Source: Aculops lycopersici (lineage: Eukaryota > Arthropoda > Arachnida > Trombidiformes > Eriophyidae). Taken from it: a stretch of 64,000 nt of DNA. The notes beneath the pieces were generated by a model. That model worked only from the letters and a program-made list of their open reading frames with translations. It ran no database searches and was not told the origin of the DNA. The stretch lies in contig WNKI01000002.1 in assembly GCA_015350385.1 (NCBI GenBank), forward strand, positions 5,941,414 through 6,005,413, read 5' to 3'. The position numbers were made by a program, and so were the translations under genes. Shown here piece by piece: positions 32,983-42,730 of the stretch; the stretch's first letter is position 1; every line of letters begins with the position of its first letter.

Positions 32983-35900
32983 CCTATGGATCGCAAGGAG
33001 AAACAACATCTTTGGCATCGTTAACATCTTGACCCGAAGAGGGGGTGAGAGGGCAAAAAACACAACCTACTTGCAACTGGGCGGATAAATTTGGTTCAGA
33101 CCGAAACACCCGCACGCCGCAACTTCCGGGATACAAGAGAGAGAAACCAAATGGAGCCAAACCGGCGCATTGAAAACTGACCAACCGAAAGGACTGGCCT
33201 TCGTGGTGTGTTTCGTTTCACAGTTTAGTTTCATCGAAACAAACTCAAAAAAAAACTCATGATTTGTTGTCAGCGGACACTAGAGGCAAATGGCTGGGTG
33301 GCCGGCGTTTTGGTTTGCATTCTCAGCTCGCTGGTATCGTCGGTGGTGGTTGGTCAACCTAATGACATTTTTACTCCATTTCATGTGGCCCACTCGCTCG
33401 CTGCTCAGCTCCTCCATTGGATCCGATGCAAATGAACTCGCGGACCGAGTTTCTGTATGTAGAAATGGGGACTCATTCGACACACAAACCAAACTTGAAT
33501 TGAAGAGGAAGACTGACAAACTGTTAGAGAAAAGACCAGAGTCCATGACTCCAATAGCGTGAGCGAGGCCCTTTTGTAGTCCAATCGCCAGAAAAGTTTG
33601 GCTCGTGTTCAAATCTCGCAATTGCCAGGCAACAACAACCAGCACTGACACCACAAAGAATCGCTTGCGCAACATCAGCGGACAAATTTATCATTTTCTC
33701 CACTCCACTCCACTCCAATCCACTCCGCTCTACTCGACACTGAGAAGTCCCGTCCAAAACTTGAGTCGTTTCAATTTGGCACGCGGCGCGCTCGAGAAAC
33801 GAGATCGAGGATTCGGAAATTTAGTCATACTTCTTAAGGGACTGGCGAGTTAAACAACTTGACCAACCACACAAAACTTGATCAATGGAAAACTATTCGT
33901 CGGCTTGGTGGCCGCTGTCTCCGCTTAAGCTGCTGCTCATTCGAATAGAGACGAACAGCGGAGCCACATTTGTCGCTAGGCGCCCGCAACGTTTCGGCCC
34001 GCTCCCCATCTATCTCAGGCCGCAAGCCGCAAAACGACAGAGTGCAAGCGACTATCTGCGGTCATCAAGTGGTCGCACGATGGCCAGCTGACGAACGCAA
34101 TCCATTTCTCTCCTCCCCCTCCCCTTGGCCACTCTAATGCGCTGCAAGCGGCCGTTTGCGAGCAACTAGAATGCGAGACTTACTCTAGAAAGAGTGAGAG
34201 TTGATTCGAGAAAATTGTACCAATCAACTCGACCAACTCAAATCACGTCACAGAGTCAATCTCAATTGATGGCTCGATCGTCGTTGTCGTTTTCGTCTGC
34301 ATTAACTGCCATCAAGATCGTTGATTGACCAACTCCGCCTACTTGAACAACCATTGCGCTTTTGTATATCGGGAGCGCCAATGCATTGATATCAGGCTGC
34401 TGTCTCAACTCGCACGCACATTCTCCGGAACGTATCTTGAATCGACTTGACAACCACCCAACGATCATCACGAGAGAGTTCCCATCAACCTGATGATGAT
34501 AATTCTAATTCTAATTACCACTAATTGGCCGCAAGCCTTTAGTAGCTCCTCCTCGTGCAAGTATGATGATGTCGTCGTCAATGCAAACGATTCCATTAGC
34601 CACCAGTTGGTTTGCGCCGCTAATCATTAGCAGCATGTGAAGAGATAGAGATACAAACACAAAGCTTTGCGGTCGATATCATGATCATTACTGTCGCTCG
34701 TGGCGCGGCCCTCAAGTTGGACGGCCTTATGCGCCGCGCGGCCGGAAGCGCTCAACAACAGTGGCCGCTGCTGGCCACTTCCGGCACCAACTGCCTCTGT
34801 TTCTGGCCGAGCCAAACTTGTGGTCCGAATTCCAAGTTCAAAGTCGAACTCCAGCGTCCAAATCCATTGTATGTTTTCATCTATCTGATTCTATTCGCAC
34901 GCTTCGTCGAACAATCAACATGAAGTCTCATTAGCCATCTCTAGTAATTTGGTTCGCCTTTAAATGATTAGATTATACTGTTGTTTTTGTTGTCGGTGTT
35001 CTTTCATCCATTTCTATTTCTACTTCTACTTCTCGCTCTCGATCACGATCTTGAATTCAAAAACTAACCCTAGGCCCAATTCTCTGTCACACTATGTATA
35101 TGTAAATAGCTTCCCCTGTGAGAGGACCTCGCATTGAGATCCTGGACTCCAGTGGTCGAGTCAAGAGTCCAAAGGCTCAGGAGATCTCCTATGCGGTTGG
35201 CGATAAGATTGAGCTCCGATGCAATTCGGCTCCCTCAAAACCTGCGGCTCGATTGAGATGGTATTTGAACGAGAAGGAATTGCAAGTTCCTATAAATAAT
35301 AGTAGTGGTGGCATTGGGAATAAGATTAACAAAAACAATAATAATAATAATGGAGCACAAGCAAGTAAAATACATGTCACCTCCTCGCATGGCTACGATG
35401 TCAAGGTTACCCCAATTGAATACCGACAACATTACAAGGGAATCTTCTCCTCCCATTCAACTCTTATTCTAATCCTACCACAAGACGATTTGATTAACAA
35501 CAAAATAAGCTTCAAGTGTCTCGCTTCTCTCAGACAAGAGGTTCCGGTTCAAAGTAAGCAACTAATTATTTTGACACCCTCGCAGGCGACGCTAAATGCA
35601 AACGCGCGGTTAGCTAGAGCGCGTAGATTTCTATCAATGGATCAGGAGCAACGTCAACTTAGACAAGATAGCGATACTCTGGTTCATCATCAAGCTGAAG
35701 GCAGGCAGCGGGCCCAAAATTTAAGACATGGAATAAGCCGCATGCCAACTCCAAGCTCAACCTTATCCAGTGGCAGATCTAACAATTTGAAATTGGGAGG
35801 AAGCACCAGCAACAGTGAGATAATTAATAGTTTGCTACTAACCGAAGCAGCAAACTCCAACGCAAACTCAATGCCCTACGTTTATGAGGATCCAGATTCA

Positions 35901-37220
35901 ACTTTAGGACCAAGTATAATTGACCGGCCCGAGATGCTGGAGAGTTACCTGCGTGGCATTGGCGAGGCTGGTGGTGGAGCTAATGCGGCATCAGATGGCA
36001 ACGACGAGAGTGGACAAAAAGGTAACAACAACAATAAAGACGACAAGCCACTTGATGCTAATTACGCAATTGAATTCAACAAAGGCGACAACATCGACTA
36101 TATCCAACAGCAACGCGATAGACTAGCAAGGCAACGCTCGCTTCCCGGGGGAGGCTCCTATTCGGGTGGCTCGAGTTTGAAGAGAATACACGCAACCGCT
36201 TCCCTGGTTAAGTCGCCACTTTATTTGGACGAACTAGACCCGTTGAGGCCAATAATTAATTGGCCTCCAATGGAGGCAGGTAGACTAATGTTGCTGCCAC
36301 CTGCAAACTCAATTGTTGCCATACCTACAGTTGCTCAACTCGGTAGATCTAATGATGGCCAAGCGCCGGCGCAAATTGAAGCTAGATTTGTGCTGCCCAA
36401 TAGAGGAAAGGATTTATATAATAGAAATAATAACAACGAAGGATATTCAACTAGCACAACCGATTCGAGGCCCTTCACACAAGCAATGCTCGACCAATTG
36501 ATTAAAAATCTCAATTGCACCTGCACTGATGGAATCATTGACTCAAAAGTCGGCTGGCTGGTCAATGACTTGCCACTTAGCACAAGGGATACCACGTACT
36601 TTCACACAAGAGTCACTCAGGACCATCGGCCGCAGATTACCATAGGCATGCAAGCGGCGATAGGTGGCATGATGTCAGCATCTCCGACGTCGTCGTCGCC
36701 ATCTAGTTTGCAGTCGATTCTAGCCAAATATTACAAGAGTCCCGAGAGCTCGGCATTGTCGAACTCTCGGTTCGGAAACGAAGATAACAACGGAAACAAC
36801 GCTAACAACAATCTTCATCTCATTCCAAATGACCAACTCAGGTTCGTCTGCCAAGCTACTCACCCCTTGCTCTTATATTCAAGCAGCGAAATCATCACAT
36901 TCGACTTCAACCCGCCTCCAGCAGTTGGTGATGGAAGCTCCATTGACAAGTTCAACTCATTGCCAAGTAATGTGATTCAAGCAACTTCAGGTAGGCAAAA
37001 TTCCATTGAGTATTACTGGTGATGATTTTATCATAATACAAAAGATTTGAAAAATCCAACTAACTAACCTTCTCTCCACCTCTTTCATTGCCAAATAGCT
37101 TCTCAAAGTAGTTCCGCGACCGGAAGTCTGAACGCGAAAGTTTCATATTCAGGATCTCAAATTATACTATCTCTAAGCTTGGCGCTATTATCAATGGTGG
37201 TTGGACACCAGATAAGATGA
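23133..37220 (+). CDS. Beaten-path (Beat) family immunoglobulin cell-surface protein, five coding exons
   Basis: Joined exons are 23133-23522, 29377-29416, 29837-29932, 35110-36990 and 37099-37220. Each donor is GTAAGT or GTAGGC and each acceptor AG, and all phases fit, giving 842 residues. A hydrophobic signal lies at about residues 13-30. Ig1 has Cys55, AIKWYKDEEEFYRYLP around Trp101, and EGNYRCEILSEAPIFETV (Cys154), all diagnostic of Beat proteins. Ig2 has GDKIELRCNS (Cys213), LRWYLNEKEL and ISFKCLAS (Cys312). About 330 low-complexity residues precede a third Ig-like half-pair (NCTC 645-647, VGWLVNDLPL, LRFVCQAT Cys756). The hydrophobic end QIILSLSLALLSMVVGHQIR resembles a GPI-anchor signal. 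Beats bind Side proteins in axon guidance. Exon 2 is only 40 nt. AATAAA lies near 37231. The start is the first in-frame ATG; Met12 is an alternative. Confidence 0.85.
24131..24160. repeat. (AGT)n microsatellite
   Basis: Interrupted AGT trinucleotide tract within Beat intron 1. Confidence 0.85.
26168..26253. repeat. (CGT)n microsatellite with CAT interruptions
   Basis: About 86 bp of CGT/GTC trinucleotides broken by several CAT triplets, within Beat intron 1. CpG-rich trinucleotide arrays of this length are uncommon. Confidence 0.95.
26586..26619. repeat. Perfect inverted repeat, 10-bp arms
   Basis: ACTGATCCCA and TGGGATCAGT are separated by 14 nt. Lies in Beat intron 1. Confidence 0.9.
29417..29836 (+). 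other. Intron 2 of the Beat gene
   Basis: 420 bp between the 40-nt exon 2 (donor GTAAGTCAC) and exon 3 (acceptor GAGTAG). It holds an (AAC)n-rich tract just before the acceptor (about 29793-29812). No other feature was seen. Confidence 0.7.
32950..32980. repeat. (TC)n microsatellite
   Basis: Fifteen uninterrupted CT dinucleotides, preceded by one T, in Beat intron 3. Confidence 0.95.
33700..33731. repeat. (CCACT)n pentanucleotide repeat
   Basis: Several imperfect CCACT units in Beat intron 3. They are unlike the arthropod telomere unit TTAGG. Confidence 0.8.
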
Positions 37221-37278
37221 AAAAACTCTGAATAAATATTGAAAATTGAAACGATTGTTGCTTGTTGCAATGTGGAAT

Positions 37279-37286
37279 ATAAAAAT
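37279..37286 (+). promoter_or_regulatory. TATA-like box upstream of a candidate short ORF
   Basis: TATAAAAA lies about 45 bp before the ATG at 37324 and just after the Beat poly(A) signal. The sequence is AT-rich, so this could be chance. Confidence 0.25.
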
Positions 37287-37323
37287 ATACTAAACCCCAC
37301 AATATACTATCTTGTCATCCATC

Positions 37324-37506
37324 ATGACGAAATTTAATCGAATCAAATTGACTCTCTTGATTATATATGCCCTTTTCGTCTTTTGTCTTGACTTCCAACT
37401 ATCCTGCAGGTTATTTTATCTTGATTATACAGGAAACTCACAAAACATGACTAGCCAAGCAAAACTGGAGTCTGGTTGCGGATTTGCTCCAAACATTGAG
37501 ATATAA
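37324..37506 (+). CDS. Candidate 60-residue secreted peptide (uncertain)
   Basis: The frame from the ATG at 37324 begins MTKFNRIKLTLLIIYALFVF, a classic signal-peptide pattern of a basic start and a 12-residue hydrophobic core. It ends at residue 60, with Cys at 21, 28 and 52 and one N-M-T sequon. A TATA-like box is positioned 45 bp upstream. Against it: it is short, it resembles nothing I know, and its last 56 bases overlap, in antisense, exon 2 of the better supported cysteine-rich gene on the other strand. It could equally be the 3' flank of the Beat gene. Confidence 0.2.
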   Translation: MTKFNRIKLTLLIIYALFVFCLDFQLSCRLFYLDYTGNSQNMTSQAKLESGCGFAPNIEI

Positions 37507-37903
37507 TGCAAAAGGCTTGAGTTGTATTGATATACTGTTGCACGGCCGAGATTCCGGTACACCTGAACAGTGTGTAGTCAAATTGGTGCTTGCTGCAATA
37601 GACACATTGTGTACTGATTGGCGCACTTTGTTGAGCTAACTGGTCACCTGGTTGGTAGCAGAATCTGATTTGTTGTATTCGATTTGGCACATTAGTCACC
37701 TTCGGATTTGTTGGTTGGATTTGTATAAAGATAGAAGATGCAAGACTAACTTACCTTAGATGAGCTTGAGGAACAAATAGAAGTTTCTTGAGAGCTTCGC
37801 TTCCGACGGCAAGGTAGATGAGGACTGAGAGGATGCAACAGATGGCGGCGAGCGAGCTTGGCGCTCGGACGCCAGACTTCCGTTTAGCCACAATATAACT
37901 CAT
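37451..37903 (-). CDS. Unrecognised small cysteine-rich secreted or membrane-anchored protein, two exons
   Basis: Exon 1 (37903-37755) ends in GTAAGTTAG. Exon 2 (37664-37451) follows an ATCAG acceptor; this is the junction that keeps the frame open. The 120-residue product starts MSYIVAKRKSGVRAPSS, followed by a hydrophobic segment (about 18-34, SLAAICCILSVLIYLAVG) suited to a signal peptide or anchor. The mature part has six cysteines at 52, 70, 73, 85, 102 and 107 (spacing C-x17-C-x2-C-x11-C-x16-C-x4-C) and N-linked sequons at N96 and N113. A TATAAATA box lies about 50 bp upstream and the ATG context is CAAAATG. I do not recognise the family. An even number of lumenal cysteines suggests three disulphides. 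Function unknown; gene model inferred from splice signals and promoter. Confidence 0.55.
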
Positions 37904-37953
37904 TTTGGACTGAATTTATTCGAAATGAATCATTTCAATTAAGAACTCGCAGT

Positions 37954-37961
37954 TATTTATA
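37954..37961 (-). promoter_or_regulatory. TATA box of the cysteine-rich gene
   Basis: TATAAATA on the minus strand, about 50 bp before the ATG at 37903. It would give a 5' UTR of roughly 25 nt. Confidence 0.5.
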
Positions 37962-38492
37962 CTAGATCCTAGTCTCGAATGACCGCAACCGAAATTTTGT
38001 GTTGTGATCAATCAAAAGGAAAAGTCACAAAGAGTTGCGCAGCCATGGTCATCGGCGGAGGTGAAAGTGCTCATCAATCATTGCGTCAGAACAATGAAAA
38101 TAAGCAGCTCATTGTAATAGTTGATGACGACAGTGATCTCTGTGGTACTATTTCATGATCATGATGACAAAATGATTCAGGGTCATCAATTGTAATAATC
38201 TAAATGATAATTCAAATCCACTGAATCATGTGATGCAACAAGCTGGTCAGTATATATATATTTATACCAATTCACGAAAGAGAAAGCATTTTAAAATTTC
38301 CCGCTTCAATGTGCCTCCAACAAAACTGCAGTTGAAATTTTTCACTGTGAAAAAGGCGCACGCTAACACACGCATCGGTTTGTTTTTAAAACGAGCGAGA
38401 TTGAGCGACAGGGACAGAGATGAGTGGGCGAGCCTCCTCGTTCAAGCTTTTCCCACATGACTGTACGCTATTTCTATCTCTTTGTCGTCATG

Positions 38493-38499
38493 TATAAAA
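38493..38499 (+). promoter_or_regulatory. TATA-like box, possible prefoldin-1 promoter
   Basis: TATAAAA in the plus orientation, 543 bp before the prefoldin-1 start. It would imply a 5' UTR of about 500 nt or a spliced leader exon. Only the motif supports it. Confidence 0.3.
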
Positions 38500-39042
38500 C
38501 CTAGCTAGAGAAAATCCACCAAGTCTCCCAGGTCTTGTCAATTATTTATCACACTACTAACAAAGGCTTCTAGCATATTAGCAAGCTAACAGCACTCACC
38601 CTACAACAGCCGCCGCCTCCTCATTTTTGCAGAGCAACAGCTAGGCAACAGCAGCTTCTTTCAATTCATTAACCTGCTACTACTCCTCTCTAGAGTCGTG
38701 TAATTTCATAGTTGTGTTGTTGCCCCACTGTTATTAGTTAGAGCTAGAGGTAGCTGCGATATCAGCAGTTTACACTAGTGAAGAGAAAACAACTCCAAAG
38801 TTAAACTACCGCACACAACATAAGCCTCATACCATCGCCACCAATAGAGCACCCAAAATACAGTAGATAGGGAGATAGAGAGAACAAGAGAGAAGCCAAA
38901 GAGAAAAGCGACGATAATATAATTGAGTTGAGAACGAGAACCGCATTTTACAACACTTTGTTTAGCAAACAAGCAAGGTTGGCAAAATTTTTCAATTTTG
39001 TCCAATACATCACACACTCACACATAAACAGTATATATTATT

Positions 39043-39471
39043 ATGGATCCAGAACTAGCTAAAGGATTTCAGGAATTGCAAGCTCAAGTTATTGAGAGTC
39101 GATCGAAGATATCTAATATTGAATTGCGCACTCAATTAACAGCACGTGACGCAAAACATACCGAGTCTATTTTAAAAACTTTCACCGATGCCGATGATAT
39201 TAATACAAAACATTATTATCAACCAATTGGCCGAATGCTAGTCAAGCAAGAGGGTAAAGAAGCGCTCGATTTATTGTTGAAACGCAAAAAAGATTGCGAG
39301 GAAACGTTGAAAAAATACCAAGAGGTTAAAGAGGCCTGCTTGGTTCGGGTTAAGGAATCTGAGAATAGTCTAAGGGAGTTGGTCAATAAGAAGTTGAACA
39401 AATCAGAGCAACCGACTGCTCAATCAATTGATCAAAACAAAGATTCAATAAATGAAAAGTCGTCGAAGTAA
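39043..39471 (+). CDS. PFDN1: Prefoldin subunit 1 (beta type)
   Basis: 142 residues. MDPELAKGFQELQAQVIESR matches the human start DLELKKAFTELQAKVIDTQ. It has the two-helix coiled-coil prefoldin design with a beta hairpin around YQPIGRMLVKQEGKEAL (human YEGVGRMFILQSKEAI). Prefoldin is the hexameric cytosolic chaperone that hands nascent actin and tubulin to the TRiC chaperonin. The C-terminal 20 residues (after VNKKLN) are a polar extension absent from human PFDN1 (122 residues). It is intronless. The raw-like gene begins 159 bp downstream on the same strand. Confidence 0.9.
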   Translation: MDPELAKGFQELQAQVIESRSKISNIELRTQLTARDAKHTESILKTFTDADDINTKHYYQPIGRMLVKQEGKEALDLLLKRKKDCEETLKKYQEVKEACLVRVKESENSLRELVNKKLNKSEQPTAQSIDQNKDSINEKSSK

Positions 39472-39629
39472 TAGTTGATCAGGTAGCTTGAGCCACTCAC
39501 ATGAATTTCTGCAAAACATAAACTATTAACTTATACACCTATTATACTCTGAGAAAACAAAACCGTACCGCGGACCTAACAATCGGGCCCCATAATCATA
39601 GTTCTAAAACAACCCAAACCTAAAACCAT

Positions 39630-41357
39630 ATGCTTGATGTTGAGATGCTACCCACATCTCGATCGTCTAACACTCCGAAGTACTCACAAGAACAAGAACC
39701 ACACCAGCAAATATCTATCACTAGCAGCAGTAACAGCAGCGCTACCACCACTAGCAAGACTTCGTCAACTCTAGTTGAGGGAACTAGCGATAATCTAAGA
39801 TTCCAAATTTTTCTTGGTGGATCATGCAATCCAACAACTTGGCGCCAAAATGTGGCTATTCCATTCCTTGAAACGAATGGCATCACATTTTACAATCCAC
39901 AAACCGAAGATTGGTCTCCTGAGTTGGTCACTGTAGAGCGCCGCGCGAAGCAAACTGCCAAGCTACTACTCTTTGTAATTGATAAGCAAACTAGATCAAC
40001 TGTCAGTTTGATTGAGAGTGCTTATATGGCTGGTGATAATAGAGACCTGGTCCTTGTAATAAATCCATTCGATTACAGTATTGTTTCCATTTCGGATAAA
40101 TCAACCCAAGTGTCGAGTATAGTTGAAACTCGAACTACAACAACATCAAGTCGAATTCGAAACAACCTGTTGGCATCTAGCAAATCCAAAACCGCTGAAT
40201 CCTTCGTCGAATCTTCGTCCACTTGCTCATCATCATCGTCCTCTATGGTTACGTCAAATTTAAGCACGCCATCCTATGATACGAGGAATGCGCAATATCC
40301 TTCGCAAACCTGCACCCATACATCGCCATCGCTAACTTCCTCAAAAGTTACGACCCTATCTGCCGCTCGTGTTACCACACAAACTTCACCTGATACTTGT
40401 AAATTTGATCAAAAAACTATGGAGTCTGTTCATGAGGAGGCTAATGAATTCTCTGGCGCCTTGAAAATCAATGGAGAACTTATTAGCTTGCCAGAGTTTA
40501 ACGAATTAAAGAGAGCCCGATATATTTTACAAAGGCTCGTCAGGGGGCAACAGATTCCTATATTCAATGATATAAACCAAGCTTTAGAGCACGTGTCCAA
40601 GAACTTGTCCTTATTACAACAGACGCATATCAATCAGGATTCTGATGTCAAGAATGATCTAATCATCTCAAACGAGGTGAGCAAACTGGGACTAATGGAT
40701 GAGGATGTTGTCAGTAGATCTCCTCTTGAGAACCCAACAACGACGAATGGACCTGTCAGAGATATCTATTTGTCGCTGGATAGTGATGACAAAACTTGTT
40801 TGGAGTCGGCAGTAATTCCGATGCTAGAGGAGAATGGACTCTCTTACACTTGTTCAGATGTAAATAGTATAGTTGATTGTGATTCCCTTCCCTTTAACGA
40901 ACAACCTGTACAATTGGAGTCAAACCTAACTCAGAGCATTGAATCAGCTCAAAATCGACTAGGTGCGATATATAAGTCGACAACTGTTAGTGAAAGCGGC
41001 GGTATTGGCCCACTGATGGACCGAGTGCTCGACAAGGAAATCTGTGCTATACAAAGTAGCCGTGTCTTACTTTTTGTGATAACCAACAAGTGCCGTGGAC
41101 TTTCCATAATGGTCCTAGCATCTCACTTTATGGCTTTGTTTCGGGACAATGTTGTCCTATGTATCCAATATTTGAATGAGCCTTGCTCGATTAATGGCGA
41201 GCCATTGACCAAGACAGCCATTGCCGATTACAATAGAGGGCGTGTTTATTTGTGCGACTATGCCATCAAATCTCAAGTACCAGTCTTTAGCACTATCCAG
41301 GAAGCAATTGAGTGTTGCAGTCGAAAGTGTCGTTACGACAACAATAAACCAAAGTGA
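39630..41357 (+). CDS. raw: Raw homologue with two nucleoside deoxyribosyltransferase-like domains
   Basis: 575 residues. The first conserved domain (about 54-155) contains RFQIFLGGSCNPTTWRQNVA, FLETNGITFYNPQTEDW, AKLLLFVIDKQTRSTVSLIE and LVLVINPFD, matching Drosophila Raw and the YtoQ-type deoxyribosyltransferase fold. A Ser/Thr-rich linker follows. A second, more diverged copy (about 375-565) contains RDIYLSLDSDDKTCLES, SSRVLLFVITNKCRGLSIMV, DNVVLCIQYL, ADYNRGRVYLCDYA and VPVFSTIQEAIE. Drosophila Raw restrains JNK/AP-1 signalling in dorsal closure. Whether the fold is catalytic is unknown. It is intronless here, unlike most animal orthologues. Confidence 0.85.
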   Translation: MLDVEMLPTSRSSNTPKYSQEQEPHQQISITSSSNSSATTTSKTSSTLVEGTSDNLRFQIFLGGSCNPTTWRQNVAIPFLETNGITFYNPQTEDWSPELVTVERRAKQTAKLLLFVIDKQTRSTVSLIESAYMAGDNRDLVLVINPFDYSIVSISDKSTQVSSIVETRTTTTSSRIRNNLLASSKSKTAESFVESSSTCSSSSSSMVTSNLSTPSYDTRNAQYPSQTCTHTSPSLTSSKVTTLSAARVTTQTSPDTCKFDQKTMESVHEEANEFSGALKINGELISLPEFNELKRARYILQRLVRGQQIPIFNDINQALEHVSKNLSLLQQTHINQDSDVKNDLIISNEVSKLGLMDEDVVSRSPLENPTTTNGPVRDIYLSLDSDDKTCLESAVIPMLEENGLSYTCSDVNSIVDCDSLPFNEQPVQLESNLTQSIESAQNRLGAIYKSTTVSESGGIGPLMDRVLDKEICAIQSSRVLLFVITNKCRGLSIMVLASHFMALFRDNVVLCIQYLNEPCSINGEPLTKTAIADYNRGRVYLCDYAIKSQVPVFSTIQEAIECCSRKCRYDNNKPK

Positions 41358-42730
41358 CGTTCCTTTCATTTTCCTGAATGAAGAGCTTTCTGTTCTAGTA
41401 CTGATTCGGTCTAGCCAAAAGTTTGCTCAATCTATCTTTTAACCAATTGGCTTGTTTTTGACGGACAAAACAACTATCCCTCGTGACACAATGATTTCGA
41501 CTCAAGCACTTGAATTGTACCCACTTGTTGATGGTAAACAAATACTACGTTGTCGAGTTTGTGGTGTCTGAGTTGCGATCATTTAAATGGCTTCATTGCC
41601 TTTTGGGCGACTGAAGGAGGTTGAATGCATAGATAGCTGAAGAATTATTTGACAGGTAAGAATGTAATCAATAACTCCGAGGTATCGATTCAATCGATGA
41701 CGCATACGATGAGCATCCTCCCTCCTTCCCTCTTTCCATCTTACGCTTAAATAAAGCCAAGAAAACTAACAACAAAAACAAAAGTTGGCTCGCAACTCGC
41801 CTCCCGATGGCCTCGCTCTTGTACTTTCTATCTCCCCCACTAGTTATATTCGTGTATATATTCGCACATGAAAGTTACTAGCCAATCATGCAAATTAATA
41901 TCAATATTACCGCTCGGCGGAATTACGTTCATTAAGACATTCTGGCACTAGAGCTCGCTTTTTGCGCGGCTTATCTTAGCCATTCAAACTGGCAACAACA
42001 TCGCATGCCTAGACACTTGTGCATGTTACGCCAAGCTTAGCTGGCAAGTCATGATACATGTACCAATTGGAGCGGTCGTCGGGACGGCGGCGGCGGCGGC
42101 ACATCCAAGGAGTTCAGGGAATAAACACAAGTCGGTCATTCATCGAGTTAGCCGCTACATGCACTCATTGCAATTTTTGCCTCGCCTATCTCCTTTGCTC
42201 ATCTATTGATTTATCAATTAATCTTATACAACTGCTAGTCGGACGGCTCAGTCTACCACAAGTAAGACTCAAGTTGATCAACTTCGAGCAATTTGATTCG
42301 GAGCTAGTTTAGTGTAAGCCTGTTCGCTGTAGTCTTGGCAAAAGTAGCTCGACAGGGAAACTCAATAAGACTCGACACGCACGACATATGAAGATTGCAG
42401 TAGCTCCCAACTCAATTGATTTGGGGGGAAGCAGAGAGAGACTCAGACTCTCATTCACTCTCAGCAGCTCCACTAATTGAATGAAGGAGACAGTAAGATG
42501 CAACACTACCACCACTTGTTGAATCATGAGTCCAATGTTAGCTAGACATTGTTGCGCACACGGATGACTTTGTATCCAGTAGTCTGCCGAGTAGAAGCAA
42601 TTGGAAAATTCATTTATTCATATAGTAAGCAGCTGCCACCAAATTGTTGCATAAGCTAGCAAATTGGTCGCATCGTCTCCGGAATCGAGAGCATAATACA
42701 CATCAGCAACAACAAGAAAAGACAGTCAAG
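41358..42730. other. Intergenic region raw / ALAS
   Basis: 1.4 kb. A strong donor-like site (TTTGACAG|GTAAGAATG, about 41656) could end a non-coding ALAS leader exon, but no matching acceptor is certain. Open frames of 70-84 codons on both strands have no features. The last 130 bp are the probable ALAS 5' UTR; no CAGTGN-loop iron-responsive element is visible in it. Confidence 0.45.

Larger units (their letters stand above)
29933..35109 (+). other. Intron 3 of the Beat gene
   Basis: 5.2 kb from GTAAGTAG to the acceptor AAATAG at 35109. It contains (GAC)n (32201-32219), (TC)n (32950-32980) and (CCACT)n (33700-33731) tracts. Many overlapping open frames of 60-130 codons occur on both strands; they follow the simple repeats and show no domain. 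No nested gene or RNA was recognised. Confidence 0.6.
37904..39042. other. Divergent intergenic region, cysteine-rich gene / prefoldin-1
   Basis: 1.1 kb holding the TATA boxes of both flanking genes. A 76-codon open frame at 38230-38460 has no recognisable domain. A CATGATCATG palindrome occurs near 38154. Nothing else is supported. Confidence 0.5.

Noticed and set aside
33700..33731. (CCACT)n as an interstitial telomere repeat
   Set aside because: The unit differs from TTAGG and from other known telomere units, and the tract is short and irregular.
37665..37754. Alternative acceptor CCGAAG in the cysteine-rich gene
   Set aside because: Using it produces an immediate in-frame stop; only the ATCAG acceptor keeps the frame open.
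42600..42730. Iron-responsive element in the ALAS leader
   Set aside because: No CAGTGN loop with a bulged stem is visible.
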